11,807 nt of DNA from Pseudomonadota bacterium (GTDB taxonomy: Bacteria; Desulfobacterota; Syntrophia; Syntrophales; JADFWA01). Below the pieces are notes generated by a model. That model was not told the DNA's origin and searched no databases. It saw only the letters and a program-made list of their open reading frames with translations. The first letter of the stretch is position 1. Each line of letters starts with the position of its first letter. Below, piece by piece: positions 5,320-11,807 of the stretch. The stretch lies in NCBI GenBank assembly GCA_030610915.1, contig JAUWQS010000024.1, forward strand, positions 1 through 11,807, given 5' to 3'. The position numbers and the translations under genes are program-made.

Positions 5320-8004
5320 GTGACGGAAAAAATAAAAAAACCTGCCCTGTTTTTAATAGACGGCAGTAACTGTGTCTATCGCGCCTTTTACGCAATAAAA
5401 GAGCTTTCCAACTCGAAGGGACTGCCCACCAACGCCATTTACGCTTTTACCAGGATGCTTGCAGGGCTTTGCCGCGACAGGAAACCGGATTATATCGCAG
5501 TTATCTTTGATGTAAAGGGCCCAACCTTTCGCAATAAGATCTACGATCAATACAAAGCTACGCGTAAACCGATGCCCGACACCCTCATTCCGCAGATCCC
5601 TCGTATCAAGGATATTGTGCGGGGGTTCGGAATCCCTGTCCTGGAAAAAGAGGGCATGGAGGCGGACGATATAATAGGAACGCTTGCCAGTACCTATGCT
5701 CAAAAAGGAATAAAGACAGTTATTGTCTCCGGAGACAAGGATTTTATGCAGCTCGTGTCGAATGATATCGTTATGATCGATACGATGAAGGATAAGACAT
5801 ACGATATTGAAGGTGTCAGACAGCGCTTTGGGGTAGATCCTGAGAAGGTGGTCGAGATACTCGGCCTGATGGGGGATGCGTCGGACAATATTCCCGGCGT
5901 CCCCGGTGTGGGAGAGAAGACAGCTCTCAAATTGATAAGGGAGTTTGGCACGGTAGAAGAGGTATTGAGAAATGCGGATAAGGTAAAAAATAAAAGGGTA
6001 AGAGAAAATCTCACAGAGTATGCAGGACAGGCCAAGATGAGCCGGGAACTGGCCGTTATAAAGACAGATGCCCCGATCGAATTCGATCTTGAAAATTCGC
6101 GCCGCACGGAGCCGGACACAGATGTTCTCAGGAAACTGTACAAAGAGTTTGAGTTCTACTCTCTGATTAAGGAATTGAAGATTGAGGAGGCAGAGGATCA
6201 GGAGAAAAAATATAATGTGATCCTGAAGAAGGATGAGTTTGAGACGTTGTTGAAGAAACTTCAGGAAGTTGAGGAATTTTCTTTTAATCTTGAGCTGACA
6301 TCGGATGTTCCGATGTTAGCCGAAATAGTTGGAATTTCCATCTGTCCTGTTAGAGACGAAGCATATTTAATCCCGATTTCAAATACTTATGAAGACGTTC
6401 CCGACCGGCTTGAACTGGAATATGCGCTGAAGAGACTGACTCCTTTTTTTTGCGATAGAGACAAAAAAAAGCATGGACATGATATTAAGAACTCGCTGAT
6501 TGTTCTTTCAAGAAATGGCAGCGATCTGATAGGAGCCGGCTGTGACACGATGATAGCTTCCTATGTCCTGAATCCCACGAAGCACAGTTATGATCTGACC
6601 GATATTGTCATGGATCATCTTGGTCGTGAAATTACATCTAAAGAAGAATTGGTCGGAAAGGGTTCAAAGGCAATCGGTTTTGAAGCCCTTTCTCTCGACA
6701 CGACAAGAGATTATTCATGTAGGAGGGCGGACGCAATTCTTGAGCTTTCCTCCCTGCTTTCCGGGAAGATCGAGAAAGGGGGTATGGGAGATCTCTTTTA
6801 CGATGTGGAGATGCCATTGATTGGGATACTGGCCGCGATGGAGAAAAAAGGCGTCCTGATCGATGTTGGGCTATTAGGTGAGATGTCATTTCAGCTTGAA
6901 GAGCTGATGTCGCTCTCGGAGGAAAAGATATACCGGCTTGCCGGCGAAAGTTTCAACATCGGCTCACCTAAGCAGCTTCAGATTATTCTCTTTGATAAGC
7001 TTGGTCTTCCCAGGGGTAAAAAGACGAAGACCGGTTATTCTACCGGCGTCGACGTCCTGACATATCTGGCCCGGACCCATGAGCTTCCGGCAGAGATATT
7101 GGCCTACAGGAGCATATCGAAACTGAAGTCCACCTATGTCGATGCCCTGCCCGCGCTGGTCAACCCGGAAACGGGAAGGATTCATACTTCATATAATCAG
7201 GCCGTTACCGCAACGGGCAGGCTGTCGAGCAGTAACCCGAACCTGCAGAATATTCCTGTGAGAACGGTTGAGGGAAAAAGGATTCGGCAGGCCTTTATCG
7301 CTGCGGATGGCTGTGAGATCATCTCGGCGGATTATTCACAGATAGAACTCCGCGTCCTGGCCCATCTTTCCGGCGATATGACCTTGATCGAGGCCTTTAG
7401 ATCCGGTGAGGATATACATACCAGAACCGCCCTGGATATCTTCGGTGTATTTCCCGAGATGGTCAACACCGATATGAGGCGCCAGGCCAAGGTGATCAAT
7501 TTTGGCATAATTTACGGGATGAGTCCTTTTGGTCTGTCAAGGGAGTTAGGGATAAGCCGGAAGCAGGCAAAAGTATATATCGACGCCTATTTTCGCAGGT
7601 TCCATGGTGTCAGGGAATATTTAGACAGGACTGTGGAAAATGCGAGAAAGGATGGGTTTGTCACCACGCTCCTTAATCGCCGCCGGTATCTTCCGGAAAT
7701 AAACAGCGGCAGCACTCCTCTTCGCCAGTTTGCCGAGCGCGCAGCCATCAACACCCCCGTACAGGGCACGGCCGCCGATCTGATCAAGGTGGCCATGAAA
7801 AATATCGCGAACCGTCTTACAGAGGGTGGATTCTCCACATCCATGATTATGCAGGTCCATGACGAGCTTGTTTTTGAGACCCCACTGAATGAAAAGGATG
7901 AAATCATGGATATGGTCAGAAGAGAGATGGAAGGGGTTCTTGATTTAAAGGTTCCGCTTAAAGTGGATATAGCCTCAGGCAGGAACTGGGATGAGGCGCA
8001 TTGA
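5320..8004 (+). CDS. polA: DNA polymerase I (proofreading site apparently degenerate)
   Basis: An 894-residue repair and Okazaki-fragment polymerase (start GTG). Residues ~1-290 are the 5'-nuclease with all expected acidic residues: D14 (LIDGSN), D64 (VIFD), D116/D117 (EADD), D139/D141 (GDKD) and D186/D189 (GDASDN). Residues ~300-485 keep the 3'-5' exonuclease fold, but the catalytic carboxylates known from E. coli are changed: the D355 position is N323 (FNLEL, with E325 kept), the D424 position is S392 (GHDIKNSL) and the D501 position is R469 (YSCRRAD, Y465 kept). Proofreading is therefore probably absent, as in Taq-type enzymes. The polymerase domain is intact: motif A DYSQIELR (D671), motif B RRQAKVINFGIIYG (720-733, with K724, F728 and Y732) and motif C VHDE (D848, E849). 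It diverges from the AMIN gene, and valS follows after a 164-bp repeat-bearing gap. Confidence 0.96.
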   Translation: MTEKIKKPALFLIDGSNCVYRAFYAIKELSNSKGLPTNAIYAFTRMLAGLCRDRKPDYIAVIFDVKGPTFRNKIYDQYKATRKPMPDTLIPQIPRIKDIVRGFGIPVLEKEGMEADDIIGTLASTYAQKGIKTVIVSGDKDFMQLVSNDIVMIDTMKDKTYDIEGVRQRFGVDPEKVVEILGLMGDASDNIPGVPGVGEKTALKLIREFGTVEEVLRNADKVKNKRVRENLTEYAGQAKMSRELAVIKTDAPIEFDLENSRRTEPDTDVLRKLYKEFEFYSLIKELKIEEAEDQEKKYNVILKKDEFETLLKKLQEVEEFSFNLELTSDVPMLAEIVGISICPVRDEAYLIPISNTYEDVPDRLELEYALKRLTPFFCDRDKKKHGHDIKNSLIVLSRNGSDLIGAGCDTMIASYVLNPTKHSYDLTDIVMDHLGREITSKEELVGKGSKAIGFEALSLDTTRDYSCRRADAILELSSLLSGKIEKGGMGDLFYDVEMPLIGILAAMEKKGVLIDVGLLGEMSFQLEELMSLSEEKIYRLAGESFNIGSPKQLQIILFDKLGLPRGKKTKTGYSTGVDVLTYLARTHELPAEILAYRSISKLKSTYVDALPALVNPETGRIHTSYNQAVTATGRLSSSNPNLQNIPVRTVEGKRIRQAFIAADGCEIISADYSQIELRVLAHLSGDMTLIEAFRSGEDIHTRTALDIFGVFPEMVNTDMRRQAKVINFGIIYGMSPFGLSRELGISRKQAKVYIDAYFRRFHGVREYLDRTVENARKDGFVTTLLNRRRYLPEINSGSTPLRQFAERAAINTPVQGTAADLIKVAMKNIANRLTEGGFSTSMIMQVHDELVFETPLNEKDEIMDMVRREMEGVLDLKVPLKVDIASGRNWDEAH

Positions 8005-8050
8005 AAGTGGAGGTAAATGTCAAAATTAAAAATGAAATAGTGAACGGGTG

Positions 8051-8076
8051 GCATGGACAAACTTGTTTGTCCGTGC
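8051..8076. repeat. Hairpin after polA: near-perfect 12-bp inverted repeat
   Basis: GCATGGACAAAC and GTTTGTCCGTGC pair over 12 bp with one T-G mismatch (a G-U wobble in RNA) around a 2-nt loop. No T-tract follows, so it is not a classical intrinsic terminator. It may still slow or protect the polA transcript end, or be a dispersed palindromic repeat. Confidence 0.6.
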
Positions 8077-8151
8077 GTAACTGCTCAGGTTGTATGCTAT
8101 TAGGCTGAAGACTATCAGGCACGAACTACCCCTTCTACCTAAACAACCTGA
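8077..8151. repeat. Pair of inverted IS66-like end sequences upstream of valS
   Basis: GTAACTGCTCAGGTTGT (8077-8093) matches the left end of the 185-bp element at 2544 with few changes. The 9-mer TCAGGTTGT (8085-8093) is mirrored by ACAACCTGA (8143-8151). CCTAAACAACCTGA (8138-8151) recurs exactly at 10982-10995 before nadC. TAGGCTGAAG (8101-8110) is also shared, on the opposite strand, with the nadC upstream repeat. The right end lacks the GTAGTTAC terminus, so the copy is decayed. Confidence 0.55.
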
Positions 8152-8168
8152 CTTTTGGAGATATAAGA

Positions 8169-10880
8169 ATGGAAGAGAAGTTATTGAGCAAATCTTTTGA
8201 TCCTCATGATGTCGAAGCAAAGTGGTACAGATACTGGCTGGATTGCGGTTATTTCAGAGCAGAGGATAAAAGCGAAAGGAAGCCCTTTTCAATAGTCATA
8301 CCGCCGCCTAACGTTACCGGAATACTTCACATGGGTCATGCGTTGAATAACGTGCTGCAGGACGTTATTGTCCGGTATAAAAGGATGCAGGGATACAATA
8401 CCCTCTGGATGCCCGGTATGGATCATGCCGGAATCGCCACGCAGAATGTCGTCGAGCAGCAACTGGCAAAAGAGGGGCTTACGAGGCATGATCTCGGCCG
8501 GGAAAAGTTCATCGAGAGGATATGGGAGTGGAAGGAGAAATATGGAGGGGCAATCATGCGTCAGCTCCGGAGTCTCGGATGCTCCTGCGACTGGCCGAGA
8601 GAACGTTTCACCATGGATGAAGGGTTGACAAAGGCGGTAAGGGAAGTGTTCGTAAGGCTCTATAACGACGATCTTATCTATCAGGGTAACTATATCGTCA
8701 ACTGGTGTCCCAGGTGCCATACGGCCATATCCGATCTCGAGGTTGAGTATGAGGAAGAGGAGGGCGGCCTGTGGGATATCAGGTATCCCTTTGCGGATGG
8801 CAGCGGGGAGATTGTTGTTGCCACGACGCGTCCCGAAACCATGCTGGGGGATACCGCAGTCGCAGTCAATCCCAAAGACGAAAGATACAGAGACGCTGTC
8901 GGCAGAGAGGTGATCCTTCCTCTCGTCAACAGAAGGATACCTGTTATCGCTGATGATTATGTGTCCATGGAATTCGGTTCAGGAGCGGTGAAGATAACGC
9001 CTGCCAGTGATCCAAATGACTTTGCCATGGCGCAGAGACATGATCTTGAGATCATAAAGATTATGGATGATAGCGCGGCCATAAACGAAAATGGGGGCAT
9101 TTACCGTGGACAGGATCGCTACGAATGCAGGGAGAATGTTGTTAATGACCTGAAAAAAGGGGGTTATCTGGCCGGAAGACAGTCCTACACCCACAATGTG
9201 GGCCACTGTTACAGATGTAAAACCGTTATAGAGCCGGCCGTTTCCAGGCAGTGGTTTGTGAAGGTAAAACCGCTGGCCAGGGCCGCCACTGCAGCCGTTG
9301 TCAAGGGAAAGACCAGGATAATCCCATCCACCTGGGAAGGAACTTATTTTGAATGGATGAATAATATTCGTGACTGGTGTATCTCGAGACAGATATGGTG
9401 GGGTCACAGAATCCCCGTCTGGCATTGTGAGGGGTGCGGGAATGTGATTGTTTCCGTGGATGATCCGGATAAATGTCCTGTTTGTGAAGGCGCTTCACTC
9501 CATCAGGAGGAAGATGTCCTGGATACCTGGTTCAGTTCAGCGCTCTGGCCCTTTTCGACTCTTGGGTGGCCGGAGCGGACAGAGGCCTTGAAAACATTTT
9601 ATCCAACCTCCCTTCTCGTTACCGGTTTTGACATCCTCTTCTTCTGGGTGGCAAGGATGATGATGATGGGCCTTTACATCATGAAGGACGTCCCCTTTAA
9701 GCATGTTTATCTTCATGCCCTTGTCCGGGACGAGGCGGGGGATAAGATGAGCAAGTCAAAGGGAAACAGCATAGACCCCCTCGAAATGATAGAAAAATAC
9801 GGAACAGACGCTTTCAGGTTCACGCTTGCGGCATTTACAACGCAGGGGAGAGATGTGAGGATGTCGGAGGAGCGGATCGAGGGCTACCGGCATTTTGTGA
9901 CCAAGATATGGAATGCAGTGAGATTCTCCATGATGAACCTCGGAGATTACCTGTCTCCCAATGTGTCGCACACAGAAAGTACAGGAAATGATTACTCGCT
10001 CTGTGACCGCTGGATCAAGGATAAACTCAACAAGACCATAGGAGACGTGACGAAGCATCTCGACGAATACAGGTTTGGTGAGGCCGCCGGCAGTATATAT
10101 TATTTTGTATGGCACGAGTTCTGTGACTGGTATCTCGAGCTGGCAAAGCCTGTCCTTTACAGCAAGGATGATCCCGCAAAGAGACTTGCCGCTCAAGAGA
10201 CCCTCCATTTTGTATTGAAAACCTCTGTTAAACTCCTGCACCCCTTTATGCCTTTTTTGACCGAGGAGATCTGGAATAAGTTAGGGTGCAGCGAAGACTC
10301 CGTCATGATCAGCCGGTTTCCGGTGGTGGATGAGGCGCTTCGCGACCGGGATGCGGAAAAAAAGATGGGCGTTATCATGGATCTGATTGCCTGTATAAGA
10401 AACATAAGGGGCGAGATGAATATTCTCCCATCAATAAAGTTGAAGGTGGTTGTTTCCTCTCCCGACGAGGAGTTAATTCCCCTGATAACAGCAGGGGAGG
10501 ACTACATTATCAATCTGGCAAATCTTGAAGAATTGACCGTCTCAGGCAAAATCGAGGAGCCAAGGGGCGCTGCCACCGGTGTTGCCGGGCATCTTCGGGT
10601 GTTTGTATTACTAAAAGGCACAATCGATGTGGCTGCGGAGAAGATAAGAATCGAAAAAAGGATCGGCAAGATCGACAGAGATATGTCCATAGTCTCCAAA
10701 AAACTTGCCAATCGCGATTTTATAGAAAAGGCTGCGGTCGAAGTGATAAAAAAAGCAGAGGCCAAGTTCAGAGAGCTTAAAGAGAAATCCGGCGTGCTTG
10801 AAGCCGCCCTTAAAAGACTTCAGGAGATGGACAGTAAAAAAACAGTGGACAGTGGACAGTGGACAGTGAACAGTGTGTAG
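8169..10880 (+). CDS. valS: Valyl-tRNA synthetase with repeat-derived C-terminal tail
   Basis: A 903-residue class Ia synthetase that charges tRNA-Val using ATP and edits mis-activated threonine. The HIGH motif appears as HMGH (54-57, in PPPNVTGILHMGH) and KMSKS is intact (526-530). The CP1 editing domain carries TTRPETMLGDTAVAVNP (219-235) and SDPNDFAMAQRH (280-291). Cys pairs CPRC (180-183), CYRC (347-350), CEGC (420-423) and CPVC (436-439) suggest zinc knuckles. Residues ~810-887 are the Val-specific C-terminal coiled-coil arm. After LKRLQEM (881-887) the last residues become TVDSGQWTVNSV (892-903), encoded by the heptanucleotide array that begins at 10842; this tail is not part of the family. 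The ATG at 8169 has GGAG eight nt upstream, placed directly after a repeat. Confidence 0.97.
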   Translation: MEEKLLSKSFDPHDVEAKWYRYWLDCGYFRAEDKSERKPFSIVIPPPNVTGILHMGHALNNVLQDVIVRYKRMQGYNTLWMPGMDHAGIATQNVVEQQLAKEGLTRHDLGREKFIERIWEWKEKYGGAIMRQLRSLGCSCDWPRERFTMDEGLTKAVREVFVRLYNDDLIYQGNYIVNWCPRCHTAISDLEVEYEEEEGGLWDIRYPFADGSGEIVVATTRPETMLGDTAVAVNPKDERYRDAVGREVILPLVNRRIPVIADDYVSMEFGSGAVKITPASDPNDFAMAQRHDLEIIKIMDDSAAINENGGIYRGQDRYECRENVVNDLKKGGYLAGRQSYTHNVGHCYRCKTVIEPAVSRQWFVKVKPLARAATAAVVKGKTRIIPSTWEGTYFEWMNNIRDWCISRQIWWGHRIPVWHCEGCGNVIVSVDDPDKCPVCEGASLHQEEDVLDTWFSSALWPFSTLGWPERTEALKTFYPTSLLVTGFDILFFWVARMMMMGLYIMKDVPFKHVYLHALVRDEAGDKMSKSKGNSIDPLEMIEKYGTDAFRFTLAAFTTQGRDVRMSEERIEGYRHFVTKIWNAVRFSMMNLGDYLSPNVSHTESTGNDYSLCDRWIKDKLNKTIGDVTKHLDEYRFGEAAGSIYYFVWHEFCDWYLELAKPVLYSKDDPAKRLAAQETLHFVLKTSVKLLHPFMPFLTEEIWNKLGCSEDSVMISRFPVVDEALRDRDAEKKMGVIMDLIACIRNIRGEMNILPSIKLKVVVSSPDEELIPLITAGEDYIINLANLEELTVSGKIEEPRGAATGVAGHLRVFVLLKGTIDVAAEKIRIEKRIGKIDRDMSIVSKKLANRDFIEKAAVEVIKKAEAKFRELKEKSGVLEAALKRLQEMDSKKTVDSGQWTVNSV

Positions 10881-10930
10881 TGAACAGTGTGTAGTGAACA
10901 GTGTGTAGTGAACAGTGTGTAGTGAACAGT
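10842..10930 (+). repeat. Heptanucleotide tandem array running from the end of valS into the spacer
   Basis: The array is in phase every 7 bp. ACAGTGG occurs three times (10842-10862), then ACAGTGA, then a 14-bp unit TGAACAGTGTGTAG in four full copies (10867-10922) plus a partial fifth (10923-10930). The general unit is (A/G)(C/T)AGTG(N). The valS stop codon TAG (10878-10880) lies in the first 14-mer, and each later copy also carries TAG. Confidence 0.9.
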
Positions 10931-10938
10931 ATTTTCTG

Positions 10939-11003
10939 ACCACTGACCACTAACCACTAATCACTGACCTTCAGCCTTCAGCCTAAACAACCTGAGTAGT
11001 TAA
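10939..11003. repeat. Inverted heptad arm plus IS66-like end, abutting nadC
   Basis: Four heptads, ACCACTG, ACCACTA, ACCACTA and ATCACTG (10939-10966), are the complement of the preceding array. They are separated from it by eight bases, so a long hairpin is possible. Two CTTCAGC heptads (10969-10982) follow, then CCTAAACAACCTGA and GTAGTTA, an inverted copy of the CTACTCAGGTT end seen at 2544 and 8077. The repeat ends 4 nt before the nadC ATG. Confidence 0.75.
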
Positions 11004-11007
11004 AATT

Positions 11008-11807
11008 ATGCTTCAGAAACGTATCATACGCCGGCTGATACAGTCGGCCATTGAAGAAGATGTTGGTTCAGGTGACATAACCACCTCGGCTGTTCTCATG
11101 GGAAATGAGACCGGCCGGGCGCAGGCCATTGCCAAGGGGGATATGGTGGCGGCGGGGATGGATGTTTTTAAAGAGGTGTTTGTCTCTTATGACGGGGACA
11201 TCAGGTTCAGGGATAATGTTGAGGATGGAGCTCTTGTCAAAAGCGGAGATATCCTGACGGAGATTTCCGGAAAGTTAGGGAGTATTCTTACCGCCGAGAG
11301 GGTGGCCCTCAATTTCCTGCAGAGGTTGTGCGGGATTGCCACATTGACGCGAAGGTACGTGGACGAAGTCAGGGGAACCGGCGCAAAGATTTTAGATACG
11401 AGAAAAACGACCCCCGGTCTAAGGATGTTAGAGAAGTACGCCGTTACTATAGGCGGCGGGTTTAATCACAGGTTCGGCTTATATGACGGCATCCTGGTCA
11501 AGGACAACCATATCGATGCCGCCGGTGGTATTTTAGCGGCCGTTGACAGGATCTCCGGAGGCGTTCCCCATACACTAAAAGTCGAAGTCGAGGTAAAGAA
11601 TCTCAGAGAGGTCGAGGAGGCCCTCTCCGCCGGTGTGGATATAATAATGCTTGATAATATGGGGGCAGGGGAGATGAAAGAGGCGGTTTCTCTTATAAAT
11701 GGGAGGGCTCTAATCGAGGCCTCCGGAAATGTAACGTTATCCAGGGTAAGGGAGATTGCCGAGACTGGAGTGGATCTTATATCCGTGGGAGCGCTTACCC
11801 ATTCGGC
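11008..11807 (+). CDS. nadC: Nicotinate-nucleotide pyrophosphorylase (carboxylating), nearly complete
   Basis: Quinolinate phosphoribosyltransferase, which joins quinolinate and PRPP to give nicotinate mononucleotide, CO2 and pyrophosphate in de novo NAD synthesis. 266 codons are visible, ending ...LISVGALTHS; only about ten residues should be missing past the window edge. The N-terminus (IEEDVGSGDITTSAVL) is the family's standard opening and fixes the ATG at 11008. Active-site residues are present: R106 (LQRLCG), R132/K133 (DTRKTTPG), H154/R155 (GGFNHRFGLYDG), K165 (VKDNH), E195 (VEVEVKNL) and D216 (MLDNM), then EASGNVTL. No good ribosome binding site precedes it; only TGAG lies 11 nt upstream, inside a repeat. 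Translation may therefore be weak or rely on another mechanism. It is co-directional with polA and valS. Confidence 0.95.
   Translation, partial: MLQKRIIRRLIQSAIEEDVGSGDITTSAVLMGNETGRAQAIAKGDMVAAGMDVFKEVFVSYDGDIRFRDNVEDGALVKSGDILTEISGKLGSILTAERVALNFLQRLCGIATLTRRYVDEVRGTGAKILDTRKTTPGLRMLEKYAVTIGGGFNHRFGLYDGILVKDNHIDAAGGILAAVDRISGGVPHTLKVEVEVKNLREVEEALSAGVDIIMLDNMGAGEMKEAVSLINGRALIEASGNVTLSRVREIAETGVDLISVGALTHS

Noticed and set aside
5700..6143. A 147-codon minus-strand ORF within polA
   Set aside because: It is antisense to a highly conserved 5'-nuclease region; no domain is recognised.
8017..8040. A seven-codon ORF (MSKLKMK) with GGAGG just upstream, possible leader peptide of valS
   Set aside because: It is too short and lacks valine codons or an attenuator hairpin with T-tract; it may be chance or a repeat remnant.
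10611..10943. A minus-strand ORF made of the heptads (HTVHYTLFTTHCSLHTVH-type protein)
   Set aside because: This is simply translation of tandem repeats and the antisense of valS.
10842..11003. CRISPR array for the repeats between valS and nadC
   Set aside because: The units are 7 or 14 bp in direct tandem with no unique spacers and no cas genes.

Overview
The window looks like a chromosomal segment of a free-living Desulfobacterota-type (deltaproteobacterial) bacterium. This is an inference from gene content and repeat style: an acyl-CoA dehydrogenase, a PilZ protein, a MinD-like ATPase, and intergenic gaps full of short inverted-repeat elements. No rRNA or tRNA gene, CRISPR array or intact transposase gene was seen. 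The longest stretch without a gene is the 232-bp divergent promoter region at 5088-5319.

Two gene trains diverge from about 5.1-5.3 kb. The leftward (minus-strand) train reads, in transcription order: a membrane-anchored AMIN-domain protein (4383-5087), a small coiled-coil protein (4003-4368), a cNMP-binding-like/PilZ protein (2731-3897), a MinD/ParA-type ATPase (1581-2507), a LACTB2-like metallo-beta-lactamase-fold hydrolase (425-1429) and the start of an acyl-CoA dehydrogenase (1-372, cut by the window edge). The rightward train carries polA (5320-8004), valS (8169-10880) and most of nadC (11008-11807, cut by the window edge). These are housekeeping functions: DNA repair and replication, tRNA charging and NAD synthesis.

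The most unusual signal is repeat invasion. Three gaps of the leftward train each hold a different MITE-like element with terminal inverted repeats and a flanking direct repeat that looks like a target-site duplication. They are 1449-1539 (ACTA), 2544-2728 (CATCACGC, with GTAA ends as in IS66-family elements) and 3917-4059 (AAAT). The third overlaps the coiled-coil gene and supplies its last 18 codons and its stop. On the other side of the window, a heptanucleotide tandem array has likewise replaced or extended the 3' end of valS and runs up to the nadC start. Related IS66-like end sequences lie just upstream of both valS and nadC.

The best candidate for an undescribed functional system is the AMIN / coiled-coil / cNMP-PilZ / MinD-like set. 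It joins an envelope-anchored cell-wall-type domain, a second-messenger sensor and a positioning-type ATPase, which suggests second-messenger control of something localised at the envelope; this is inference only. A second notable point is that DNA polymerase I appears to have lost its proofreading catalytic residues while keeping its polymerase and 5'-nuclease residues.
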